Source: Paulinella micropora
Lineage: Eukaryota > Cercozoa > Imbricatea > Euglyphida
Assembly (NCBI GenBank): GCA_009731375.1
Contig: BJOX01000335.1
Coordinates: 53,086 to 117,085 of the forward strand
Length of the DNA: 64,000 nucleotides
Direction of reading: 5' to 3'
The notes under the pieces are model-generated. The model ran no database searches and was not told the DNA's origin. It was given only the letters and a program-made list of their open reading frames with translations. Position 1 is the stretch's first letter, and every line of letters starts with the position of its first letter. Shown here piece after piece: positions 53,801-63,518 of the stretch. A program made the position numbers and the translations under genes.

Positions 53801-56800
53801 ACGGACCTGCGGCTGAGCGAGTACTACTCGTACGACCGCGACCTGGCCTGGGACGCCACCGCCGGCCGCTGGTCCTTTGGCGACCAGGTCCAGGTGCAGG
53901 CGAGCCTGGCCGCGCCCATCGTGCTGCCGGGCGTGTGCGCCGTGGACGGCGGCGCGGCCGCGAACCCGTTCGCGCCGTGCCCGAACTGCACCGACAACCA
54001 CTTTGGCGGCTGCGCGGGGCTGACGCTGCAGCCCGTGCTGTCGGCCGGGCTCGCGGCGGGCGGCTACCTGGTGCCCGTGGCCCTGCCGAGCAACGGCCCC
54101 GCGAGCTTCCAGGCCGGCTGGTCCGTCACCGACACGTCCGGCAACCAGCAGGTGCTGGACACGTGCGAGTTCCGGCTCGTGGACGACCTGTACCCGTACC
54201 TGTACGGCCCGACGCACACGGCCGGGGCCTGGGACTACAACCAGGTGCAGGGCCAGAGCTCGGCGCTGGACGGGCCCGTCACGACCTTGAACGTGCTGCA
54301 GTCGCGCTACGCCGCCGACGCCGACACCAACCTCTCGCACCGCGCGCGCCATTACTACCCCGGGCTGGACCTGAACGTGCTGTGGCCGCAGCTCGTGCCG
54401 CCGAGCGCGGGCGAGCCGCCGTACCTGCCCTTCTACGCGCGGGACCAGGTGGCGCTCGCGTCCGCCAGCATCAACAACCAGACGCTCCGGCCGGCGGACT
54501 GGGCCGCGAACGCGGCGGCCTTCAACACCCAGGCCTTCCGCGACGGCCTCACCACGGTGCCGCGGAACACGACCGCGACGGCGGCCACGCTGGCGGACCT
54601 GGTCTTCCAGGAGGCGCAGGGGCTCGTGGCGTACTGGGCCGGCCGGGGCCAGCGCACCACGGTAACGGCCGAGCTCAACCAGCTCGCGTACCGGCTGGCC
54701 GAGATCGCGTACTGGCAGCAGCAGGAGCTGCGGCTCGGCACCAACGCCTTCACGGGCCGCTTCGCCGACGAGAGCGGCAACGAGGTGGTGTTTACTTTCC
54801 TCTGCAACCTGCAGGACTCGCAGCCGCCCGTCTTCTACGACTGCCCGGCGTCCGAGTTTGTGCGCTACACGAGCACGTGCGACGCGCTCGACAACTTCAC
54901 GGACCGCTGCACGTTTGCGGACGTGGGCCTGCACTTTGGCGACGACCTGTACCTGAGCGCCACGTACGGCGGCGGCCGCAACGGCTCGGCCGTCGTGAGC
55001 CCGGGCACGGTGAACGCCGACACCACGCTGCCGCGGTCGCTGACGGTGGACGACGAGGCGGGCAACGTGCGCACGTGCAGCCTCAGCTTCCGCGCCGTGG
55101 ACGACACGCCGCCGCGCTTCGTGGACTGCCCGCCCGCGCTGCAGCCCGGCTGGAACGACCGCACGGTGCGCATCCCGCAGCCGGGCCAGGCGCAGACGAC
55201 GCTGCCGACCAACAGCTTCTACACGGGCCTGGCGGGGCTCGCAGTTGACAACGTGTGGCCGGCGTCGCTGACGACCAACGTGACGGTGGTGCGGGCCGGC
55301 GCGGGCGTAGTGCAGAGCGCGTACGGCACGGACGAGGCCTTCCACGCGGGCTGGGCCTTCGCGCCCGGCGTGCACACGGTGAGCTTCCAGGTGGCGGACC
55401 AGGCGCTGGCCCCCAACGTGTAGCCGGAGCGCTGCACGTACACGTTCAAGGTGCTGCCCGCCTACGCCGCGCCGCGGCTGGCATCGCTGGTGCTGAGCTA
55501 CACGGTGGCGCGCGTCGGCAACTCGACGACGCACTTCACGGGCACCGTCGACTACGTGCTGGCCACCAACTTCCCGTACGTCAGCAGCTACAACGGCTCC
55601 CACGGCCTGACGCTGAGCGGCAACGTCAGCCAGGCCGCCGTGGCCCGGGGCGCGGCGGCGGACCAGAACTGCGGCGCCGACCCGGCCGGGCGCCTGGCGC
55701 AGTACGGCGGCCGCTGCTTCCAGCGCTACGTCGCGACCTTTAGCATCGACGCGTGCGACCCCGTGCAGACGACGCTGCTCGTGCCGCACGACCTGGACTG
55801 CGCGCACATGACGCAGGCCCTGAGCGACATCGACGGCGGCTGCACGACGCGGGCGTGGCAGGAGGTGGAGCTGTCGTTCGTGGCCCAGGAGTTCTGCTCC
55901 CTGGAGCTGGCCAGCAACAGCCTCAACGGCGGCATCGTGCCCGTGAACGAGTCGTACGCGCGCGCCCTGCTCGCGAGCCTCGCCGACTACCAGCAGGTGC
56001 AGGGCGGCGACATCGTGGCCACCACGGTCTTCTACGCCGCCTCCAACCAGTCCACGGGGCGGGTGCGCCTGTGCTTCATCGGCTACGTGCTGTCGGACTC
56101 GGGCCTGGTGGTGGAGAACGTGGCGCTCGACCCCAGCGCGGGCTCGGTGGTCTTCACGCTCAACAACCAGAGCTACACCGTGAGCGAGCTGGACGTGCTC
56201 AACACGACGCAGACGCCCAGCAACGTCGTGGCCTTCTGCGCCAACCTGAGCGTGCCCGACTACAACGAGACGTCCATCGGCGTCCAGGTCTCGTTCCGCG
56301 CCGGCGTCGCGTACCAGCTCGCCCCCAGCGCCGGGCGCCGCCGCCGCCACCTGCAGCAGCCGGTCCGGCCGGGCGCCCAGCCCGGGCAGTGGATGCGCGA
56401 GCTTGTGGAGCGCCGGCTGTGGGACGACCCGCAGGCCCTGCTAGCGCGCATGCAGCAACCGGAGGCGGCGCTCGCCGCCCCACCCCGCCGGCGCTCCGTG
56501 CTGCAGAACGCGGATGCGCTGTCGGACGTGGGCCAGACCGAGTTCTTCGAGCTGTACATCGTGGCCGGCCCGGGGTCCCCGCCGGCACCCGCCGGCCCCG
56601 CGGAGCCCGGGGCCCAGCCCGGCGATGGCGGCGGCCGGGGCGGCCTGCAGAAGCTGGAGGAGTGGCTGCGCGTGCCGCTGTTCCAGTTCGCCGGCTTCGT
56701 CGTGAGCCGCGGGGTGCTGGTGCTGGCCGGCGCCGCCCTGCTGCTGTGCTGCCTGTGCGTGGGGTGCTGCGTAGGCGTCCACCGCACGCTGTACCACCGC

Positions 56801-57099
56801 GCCTGCTGGGGCCGCGCCCAGCTGCCGCTCGACGAGTCGGCCCCCAAGCGCGCCCACTCCCGCGCGCCGGGCGGGGGGCAGGTGTTCGTGGCGGACGAGG
56901 GGCCGCTGCCCGGTGCGTACCACGACGAAGCGGACGCAGGGGCCGAGGAAGCGCTCGGGGACGACAGCGAGGCCGACGAAGGCACGCTCAGCCACCGCCA
57001 CCGGTCGCTGCCGGGCGAGTTCGACCACGACGCCTCCCCGGGCCCGGCCCCGCAGGACAGGCTCCTGCTAGACACGTCCTCGTCCTGGCAGGACCTCGT
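47877..57099 (+). pseudogene. Giant HYR-repeat type I membrane protein (frameshift and in-frame TAG)
   Basis: The start chosen is the ATG at 47877, because MLSALVWALLAAPARSACA after it is a typical signal peptide. The ectodomain has at least eleven HYR-like modules, each recognisable by a D-x-x-x-P-P/A-P-x-x-x-C start (DVTPPVFLDC, DREPPVVHC, DVVPPVVTC, DDTPPRFVDC) and a G-N-x-x-x-C-x-F end, with many N-glycosylation sequons. A DUF4215-like cysteine cluster (CGDGLLDF..CTCGAGYVP) lies at 51885-52025. A transmembrane helix (about 56695-56775) is followed by an acidic cytoplasmic tail of about 105 residues that runs into an N gap. HYR domains mediate extracellular adhesion. The frame changes by one base near 50500-50530, and TAG at 55421-55423 interrupts an otherwise continuous frame. 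Total about 3070 residues. Either a recent pseudogene or two sequence errors. Confidence 0.8.
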
Positions 57100-57109
57100 N
57101 NNNNNNNNN
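57100..57109. other. Assembly gap, 10 N
   Basis: Lies in the cytoplasmic tail of the giant surface protein or just after it. The stop codon of that gene is not visible. The next gene starts 37 bp after the gap, so sequence is probably missing here. Confidence 0.8.
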
Positions 57110-57146
57110 CTCTTCCGCCAGGCCCCGCTAGCCGGTCGTCCGCCCC

Positions 57147-58473
57147 ATGGACGGTGTTCTCCCCCCGACCGTGGGGGCTCACGTGTGGAGTCGTGTCACG
57201 GGCTACTTGAAGCTGTCCGACCTGGCGGTCCTGGCGTGCGCCACGAGCGAACAGCGAAATCTGCAAGCCACCCCCAGTTTTTGGACCCGCTACTCTTGTC
57301 CAGGACTGGACTTGGACCAAGAGCTGCCGGCCAAGCTGCTGCAGCTCTGGGGGCCGGTCTGGAGCCGAGCGGGTGTGCCTATCCAGCGGGTCCGTGTCGA
57401 CGAAACCAAGCTGTTCTCGCTGCCGCCTGAGCTGGAGCGTCTTCGGATCAGAGAACTAGACCTGGGCCTGGCAGACCTGACTGACGACATCGTCGACCAG
57501 CTGAACTCACTGTGCCACAAAGTACAGTCGTTGTCCCTTCGTTTCGAAAGCAAGTTCGTACGTGTGGCGCCCTGGAGAAAGGAAACACGCCGAAGACAGC
57601 TGACCACGCAGGGTGTGCAGCGCCTGGCAAGCTTACGCTTACCGGTGCAGGCGCTGGCCTGCCATGGTCTGCCAGAAAGAGTAGCCCTGGAATTATTTAG
57701 CCGACCCATCAAGAGGCTCCGGCGGCTGGCAATAACCGGCGCCTATGCTAATTTCTACACTGGTTTCGACCAAGCGGAAATAGACGCTCAACTACGGGGG
57801 GGGGCTGGCCTCTTTGGTAGAGAAACAAGCGACGACCCTCGAGGAGCTGTCCCTAGCCCATAATTCGGATATAGATGCAACGCTGTGGCCGGTCCTGCGG
57901 CAGCTGTCGGAGCTGCGGCGGTTGGATCTGACAGGCTGTCATCACTTGCTTGGCCTCGAAGGGCTGCGCCACCTGTCGGAGCTCAGGAACCTGGAGGAGC
58001 TGAGCTTGGGGGGATGGGCAGCACTGGAACCCGGCGACCTACGCGAGGTAGGCAAGTGCTGCCCCAGACTCCGGCGCCTGGATCTGTCAGGTGTCGGGCT
58101 CGATGACACCAAGTTAGCCGCCCTGTTGGAGGCCAAGAGCCTCCAGGAGAGCCTCCGGGAGCTCCACCTGTGCCGCAAGCCACCTCGTTCAGCGTCCCCC
58201 CTGCTCACGGCCCACGGCCTAGCGACCTTGGCACAACTGCCCCACCTGCGGGTGCTGAGCTTGGGGGTGAGCGACGGAGACCAAGTAGTGGAGTCACTCA
58301 GCCGGCTGACGTGGCTGGTAGACCTGCGGCTGTCCGCGGAACGGCTAAGCGTCGACGGCTTACTCCGGCTCCGGCAGGGGCTGCCTCGCCTCCAGTGGGA
58401 AATGCCTTTATTGACTGATTGTGTGCTTCACGGGAGGACGACGAATCATGAGCCTGCCGGACCAGCGCGCTAG
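57147..58473 (+). CDS. F-box-like/LRR protein, one frameshift at a G run
   Basis: Residues 10-50 (HVWSRVTGYLKLSDLAVLACATSEQRNLQATPSFW) look like an F-box. Leucine-rich repeats follow (RIRELDLGLADLT, LRRLDLTGCHHL, LRNLEELSLGGW, LRRLDLSGVGLDD), of the cysteine-containing/RI type. The frame breaks in a run of nine G at 57796-57804. Eight G would join 57147-57863 to the frame that continues to 58473, giving about 442 residues. F-box/LRR proteins select substrates for SCF ubiquitin ligases. An AATAAA signal lies 30 bp after the stop. The gene converges on the LRR-like gene at 58543. Confidence in LRR is high, in the F-box moderate. Confidence 0.75.
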
Positions 58474-58502
58474 TTCTACTTAGGCCGGGAACACTGTACT
58501 CG

Positions 58503-58508
58503 AATAAA
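58503..58508 (+). terminator. Polyadenylation signal AATAAA
   Basis: CTCGAATAAAGCGTCGTC follows the stop of the F-box/LRR gene by 30 bp. The same 18-base context recurs at 61512-61529 after the pseudogene copy, so the signal was duplicated with it. Confidence 0.6.
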
Positions 58509-58542
58509 GCGTCGTCGCCAAAAAGGAACCGAACCCCCCTGC

Positions 58543-60597
58543 TTACCCGAGAGAAGGAAGAGAGCGGAGTGCTACAGGACGGACGGCGGCGGGTGATCTC
58601 ACACCCAAGGGGTCGTCCGGGGGTTCGTCCGGGGGGTCGTCCGCCGGGTCGGGCCATGGGTCATCCCGGGGGCTGCCCGTCGAGAAAGGCCACAAACAGT
58701 CTAGACAACAACGCAGCGCCGCCGCCGCGTCGACCGGCACGACAGCAAGCACAAACGCCTTGTTCCAGGCAGTCTCGGTCGGTTGCCGCTCTTGCAAGAA
58801 CTTTACTAGCTCTGAGAGCACACTCTTGCGTAGCGACCGCCGCCCCCGGGCAGTGGCGTCGGCCTGCCCGAACCCCGCCCGGATCAACAGAGACCCCGCT
58901 CCTCGCCAACCGTGAATCAACCGCGCGCGGGCCCGGCTCCCACCGACGGCGTCGTCAGATTCGCCGGCCTCGGCGGCGTCGCCGGCCTCGCAGACGGAGG
59001 CCACGAAACGCAGCCTCTGTTCCCGGGAGGGGGTTAGGGCGGGGGGACCGGCACCGCCGCCACGCAGCTGCTGGCACAGATAGGTACAGACAGCGCGCAA
59101 CGTCGCGGGGTCCTCCACACAGGAACGCACAGCGGTAGTCACGTGCTCGATGACCTGGGCCGGTGTCTGGCCGCGTGGGTACGGCCGGCTGCGTTGTAAC
59201 AGCCGTGCCAGGTCCGGGCTCCCGTGCTGGACCAGCAAGAGACACAGCCGCACACTGCAGGGGCCTGCACGGCGCGACAGACTGTATTCCACGGTGTGTT
59301 GGCTGCGGGCCTGTAAGAGGGCACGCCACGAAGCCGTGCCGGTAATCCGTGCACGCAGCCACTGGACGAAGCGCTCAAACTCCTGCTCTGACACCACCAG
59401 GTCGTAGTCTAAAGACAGGGCCAGCAGGAAGGCCAGCCGCCATGGCGAGCCCGACGGAAACAGGGCCCCCGCGATCAACCAGAAGTAGGCGGCGGCGAGA
59501 GGCACTTCCAGTTTGGCGTCCGCCGGCACCACGGACGGGAGGGGAACCAGCCGCGTTTCCCGGTCGCTCGGCGCCTCCTCCCGGACCAAGATCCTCTCAC
59601 GGGGAAGACGCCCAGCAAATTCGACGTGCAACAAGGGAGGCTTCACGACCTCTGGGCGAAACCACGCGGGCAGATCCTCCGTCCGCCAGTCTAGCGATAC
59701 ACCGCCTCCTCCCGCCGCGGCTGCCAAGCTAAGCCGGAGCCGCCGGTAGCCCGCCACGGACAGCTCGCAGGTGTGGTTCTTCGGCAGGCACTCCCAGCAC
59801 AACTCATCGAGCCACGACCCCGAGACTGTCAGCCCGGCCGGCCCCGCCCCCACCAGAGTACAGGTCACGGGCGAGCTGTGCACGCCGTGGTTCTCTTCGG
59901 GGTCGATGGTCAGTTCACTGAGCCGCGAGCCTGGCTGGACCGTGGTCAGCGTCGCTCGCGGCAGCGCCAGGCGCTCCAGCGCCGGACAACCAATGACCGA
60001 CACGTGTTTGCAAAGCCCCCTGACCTGGGTACTAACTGTCCTGAGCCGCTGGCAGTTTCCGATCGTGAGCTCGTGCAGGCCGTCGGACCACTCAGGGGCA
60101 CGCAAGACGACCACCAGACTTTCCACGTCGCAGTTCTGCAGGCGAACACTGGCACGCGAGGCAACCATCAGGCTGATCGCGGTGGTCAACGCAAACTGTC
60201 CTGTCCCGAAAGAGGCATTCTCTAGGTGCACGGTGGTTGCCCTGTAAGCCCGAGAGCAGAGCTCCGGAGGTACGACCAGCCTGCCCGGCTGGCTGGCAGC
60301 GAGCTCGATAGTAGTCACGTAAGGCCACAGGCTTCCCAGGCCGGGACAGGCAGCCAAGCACGCCAGGAACTCTGTCCAGCGCTCGGTGACTGCCACAGAC
60401 GCGGTACGCGGCAGACTGAGCGAGAAATCCTGGCTGGCCCTGGCTAGCTGCCATGCTTCTTTTCGCCAATACTCTTCAAGCGTCTGTACAAACACTTGGA
60501 TGTTCGTGCCGTCGTCCTGGCCGGACAGCTTGGCCTGTGCCTGCTTCCACAAGCTCGGAAAGGACGGCGGCGGGGGCATACCGGGGGCGGAGTGCAT
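58543..60597 (-). CDS. Large LRR-like protein, copy 1
   Basis: The open frame reaches 60669, but the ATG at 60597 (MHSAPGMPPPP) fits the start of the paralogue at 63278, giving about 684 residues. Residues 60-300 hold irregular leucine-rich units (VHLENASF, VRLQNCDVESLVV, LHELTIGNCQRLRTV, VSVIGCPALERLALP, LSELTIDPEENHG). The middle has an ordered unknown region (AAAYFWLIAGALFPSGSPWRLAFLLAL). The C-terminus ends in an acidic Pro/Asp-rich stretch (DDPWPDPADDPPDEPPDD). No signal peptide. It converges on the F-box/LRR gene with a 70-bp gap, so the 3' UTRs must overlap. Function unknown, a binding role is likely. Confidence 0.75.
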   Translation of the reverse strand: MHSAPGMPPPPSFPSLWKQAQAKLSGQDDGTNIQVFVQTLEEYWRKEAWQLARASQDFSLSLPRTASVAVTERWTEFLACLAACPGLGSLWPYVTTIELAASQPGRLVVPPELCSRAYRATTVHLENASFGTGQFALTTAISLMVASRASVRLQNCDVESLVVVLRAPEWSDGLHELTIGNCQRLRTVSTQVRGLCKHVSVIGCPALERLALPRATLTTVQPGSRLSELTIDPEENHGVHSSPVTCTLVGAGPAGLTVSGSWLDELCWECLPKNHTCELSVAGYRRLRLSLAAAAGGGGVSLDWRTEDLPAWFRPEVVKPPLLHVEFAGRLPRERILVREEAPSDRETRLVPLPSVVPADAKLEVPLAAAYFWLIAGALFPSGSPWRLAFLLALSLDYDLVVSEQEFERFVQWLRARITGTASWRALLQARSQHTVEYSLSRRAGPCSVRLCLLLVQHGSPDLARLLQRSRPYPRGQTPAQVIEHVTTAVRSCVEDPATLRAVCTYLCQQLRGGGAGPPALTPSREQRLRFVASVCEAGDAAEAGESDDAVGGSRARARLIHGWRGAGSLLIRAGFGQADATARGRRSLRKSVLSELVKFLQERQPTETAWNKAFVLAVVPVDAAAALRCCLDCLWPFSTGSPRDDPWPDPADDPPDEPPDDPLGVRSPAAVRPVALRSLPSLG

Positions 60598-60696
60598 CTT
60601 CTGTCTCCTTCGTCCCCAGCAAGAGCTTTTACCTAGTACCAAGCCCGACGGTCCCCCCCCCTGGCGCAATCCACGCTACCTGGCCAAGGCGAGGAG

Positions 60697-60805
60697 CCCC
60701 CCCCCCCCCCCCCCCCCCCCCCGGGGGGGGGGGGGGGGGGGGGGGGGCCGGGGGGGGGGGGGGGGGGGGGCCCCCCCGGGGGGGGGGGGGGGGGGGGGGG
60801 GGGGG
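60697..60805. repeat. C/G homopolymer block
   Basis: C26 (60697-60722), G25 (to 60747), CC, G21 (60750-60770), C7 and G28 (60778-60805). It lies just upstream of the minus-strand LRR-like gene. The equivalent place in the second module (63457-63518) is also a G run, with an N gap. Conserved position suggests a genuine homopolymer tract at this locus, although the exact lengths and strand switches are probably sequencing artefacts. Confidence 0.7.
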
Positions 60806-60821
60806 CGTCGGAGGGGGGCTA

Positions 60822-61022
60822 GGCAGCCTGTCGCGGTGGGCCCAGTGCGGCCAGCCCCGCGGCTTCCTGCCGGACCAGCCGCCTTCTTTGTAGGCCAGTC
60901 AGCGCTGGTGTGCTACACAGGCCACGCGTCCAGCCCCACAAGTACTGCAGGGTTTCGGTACGTGCACGGTCCCGTCTCTCTGCTAGCTGTGCCAAGCCGG
61001 CCTGTGTCAGGTGAGGCAGCTG
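60822..61022 (-). pseudogene. C-terminal fragment, paralogue of the gene at 63519-64000
   Basis: The minus strand reads about 66 residues (QLPHLTQAGLAQLAERRDRAR to LGPPRQAA, then stop). These match the C-terminus of 63519-63980 along the full length, including the PRQAA end. The rest of the gene is missing at the junction near 61022. A relic of module duplication. Confidence 0.75.
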
Positions 61023-61139
61023 TCATTGGGCGCCCCTTGCGCCGGCTCGCGAGGCCGGACCTGTCCAACTCCCCCACTCAGTGACCCGGTATACACACTC
61101 CACGTGAATGACTCGCCGTCACCAGCCGTGCCCCCAGAG

Positions 61140-61497
61140 CACGAGCCTCCGGGAGCCTCCGGGAGCTCTGCCGCGAGCCAGCTCGTTCAACGTCTTCCCT
61201 GCTCACTGCCAACGGCCTAGCTAAATTGGCACGCCTGCCCTACCTGTGGGTGCTAAGCTTAGAGGTGGGCATCGGGGACGAGGTAGTGGAGTCCGAGGTA
61301 GTGGAGTCACTCACCCCCGTCTAACGCCATTGGTAGAACCGCGGCTGTTCACGGCACGGCTGAGCACTGACTGGCTACTCAAGCTCCGGCGGGCGCTGCC
61401 CTGCCTCAAATGGAACCTGCCTTTTTTAACTGAGCGTGTGTGTGATTTTACAAGAGGCATAAGCCTGCCGGAAGGCCACCGCGCTAGTTTTACTTAA
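61140..61497 (+). pseudogene. 3' fragment of an F-box/LRR gene paralogue
   Basis: Related to 58145-58450 (shared: AGCCTCCGGGAGC, GGTGCTAAGCTTAGAGGTG, GGTAGTGGAGTCACTCA). The final ORF part, LKLRRALPCLKWNLPFLTE, matches LRLRQGLPRLQWEMPLLTD of the intact copy. The 5' half is absent and frame breaks occur. AATAAA follows at 61517-61522. Confidence 0.7.
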
Positions 61498-61528
61498 GTC
61501 TGGGCCACCGCACTCGAATAAAGCGTCG

Positions 61529-63278
61529 TCAAGCAAGAACTAAACCCCGGTTAACACGAGCTAGTGAGGGGAGCGGAGCACCGGAAGGAAGGACGGCGGC
61601 CGGCGAGCTCACGCCCGGGTGGTCTTCCGGGGGGTCTTCCGCCGGATCAGGCCACCAGGGTTCGTTCGGGAGCTCGTGCGTCGAGAAAGGCCACAGGCAG
61701 TCTAGGCAGTAACGCAGCGCCGCCGCGTCGGCCGGCGGGAAAGCAGCAATCGCCGGCCGCCCCAGCCAGGCGGGCTCGGTCGGCTGCTGCTCTCGCAGGA
61801 ACTGTGCTAGTTCCGAAAGCACACCGTCGCGTACCGACGCCCCCCCCCCCGGCCCCGTGCTGGCCGGCCAAGAGTAGCAGCCGCAGGCGCCATGGGCACG
61901 AACGGTGCGGCGCACCGTACTTCACCGTGTGCTGGCTGCGGGCCTGTAAGAGGGTGCGCCACGAGGCCGTGTCGGTAGCCCGTGCGCGCAGCCACCCGAC
62001 GCAGCGCTCAAACTCCTGCTCGGACACCACCAGGCCGTAGTCTAGGGGCAGGCCCAGCAGGAAGGCCAGCCGCCACGGCGAGCCCGACGGAAACAGGGCA
62101 CCCGCGATCAACCAGAAGTAGGCGGCGGCGATAGGCACTCGCAGACTGGCGTGTGCCGGCGCCAAGGGCCTGAGGGGCGCCAGTCGCGTTTCCTGGTCGC
62201 TCGGCGCCTCCTCCCGGACCAAGATCCCCTCACGGGGAAGACGCCCAGCAATTTCGACGTGCAACGAGGGGGGCTTCACGACCTCTAGGCGAAACCACGC
62301 GGGCAGACCCTCCGTCCGCCAGTCTAGCGATACATCGCTCAGGCTGTCCGCTGCTGCCTGGCGCGCGGGGGCGCCGGCCGACCCCCTGCCTCCCGCCGAA
62401 GCCTCTGTCGCCAAGCCAAGCCGAAGCCGCTGGTAGCCCGTCACGGACAGCTGGCAACGCCAGTCCACAGGCAAACACTCCCAGTGCAACTCGTCGAGCC
62501 ACGAACTCGACACGGTCAGCTTGTACGGGCCCGCCCCCCGCAGGGTACAGGTCACCGGCGGGCTTTGCACGCCGTGGTTCTCTTCGGGCTTGATGGTTAG
62601 TTCACGGAGCAAAGGGCCCGGCTGGACAGTGGTCGTCGTCGATCGCGGCAGCGCCAGGCACTCCAGCGCCGGACAACCAAGGACCAGCACGTTCCTGCAA
62701 AGCCCCCTGGCCAGGGCTGTGACCTTCCTAAGGCACGGGCAATCTTCGATTCTAAGTGTTAGCTGGCTCCCGGAGGCTGCCGGACCCGGCGCGTTGAGCA
62801 CGAGACGGCCTACGTCACAGCGCAGCAGGTGGAAACTGGCGTCGGGGGGGAGCGTCAGCCCTATGACCGACCACGTTTTTTCCCAGAAAGAGGCATTCGC
62901 TAAAAACACTTTGGTAGCGTTGGTGGCGAAGAGGAAGAGCTTCGGGGGGACAACCAACTCGTAGGGCCGTGCCGAGCCGCCATCGAGATAGACGGTTGTT
63001 ACGTACTGCCATAGGTCTCTCAGGGCCGCGGAGCCGACCAAGCACGCTAGCAGCTTTGACCAGCGCTTGGCGGCCCCCGGCCCGGAGGCAGGGGAATCTG
63101 CCTTGAACACGAGGTCCAGTCTCGTTTTGTGCGAACTGCGTTGCCCTGCCCAGCTGTCTTCGAGCAGTTCCACTGTCTTTTGGGGGCTGGCGTCGCCCCC
63201 TGGCTGCGACACGGTTTGCTGTGCCTGGGCCCACAGAGACAGGAAGTTCGGGAGAGAAGCGTCGGGGCGCTGAGACAT
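61529..63278 (-). CDS. Large LRR-like protein, copy 2, frameshift at a C run
   Basis: Starts MSQRPDASLPNFLSLWAQAQ. Collinear with copy 1 through the LRR-like part (CPALECLALP, LRELTIKPEENHG) and the SGSPWRLAFLL region. It has an extra 20-residue insert around 62350-62400 and lacks about 150 residues of copy 1 (its VQHGSPDLARLL to GRRSLRK part). At a run of ten C (61841-61850) the frame must change to reach the matching C-terminus (VLSELAQFLREQQP to the stop at 61529); unshifted, the frame runs to 61647 with unrelated sequence. The homology of both ends argues that this frame change is a homopolymer error or a very recent indel. Confidence 0.7.
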
Positions 63279-63456
63279 ACTACGCGAGAGGGGGAGGGAG
63301 AGAGCAGTACACTACACGAGGGGGAGCGGTCCGCCTACTTGGTCTCGGCGAGGGCTTTACTTGGTAACAGCCCCTTTTCCTTCCTCCACCTGGGGGGGCA
63401 ATCTGTTCTAACCGGAGGAGGAGGAGGCAGCTTGGGCTCTGCGTACAAGGGAGAGC
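63279..63456. other. Upstream region of LRR-like gene copy 2
   Basis: No gene is supported here. A GGAGGAGGAGG stretch lies at 63413-63428. This short region and the G run separate the minus-strand LRR-like gene from the preceding minus-strand gene. Confidence 0.4.
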
Positions 63457-63518
63457 GGGGGGGGGGGGGGGGGGGGGGGGGGGGGNNNNNNNNNNNNNNN
63501 NNNNNNNNNNNNNNGGGG
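63457..63518. repeat. G homopolymer with 29-N gap
   Basis: G29 (63457-63485), N29 (63486-63514), then G4. Same place relative to the LRR-like gene as the block at 60697-60805. Confidence 0.75.

Noticed and set aside
51988-55248. A second plus-strand frame of 1086 codons and the similar one at 50494-51894
   Set aside because: Arg/Gly/Ala-rich shadow of the HYR coding frame, with no conserved cysteine spacing.
50621-56350. A 1909-codon open frame on the minus strand of the surface-protein gene
   Set aside because: Its translation is low-complexity (runs of Arg, Val, Ala, His), with no signal peptide or domain. The codon pattern of the GC-rich plus-strand gene (few stops in the complement) explains it.
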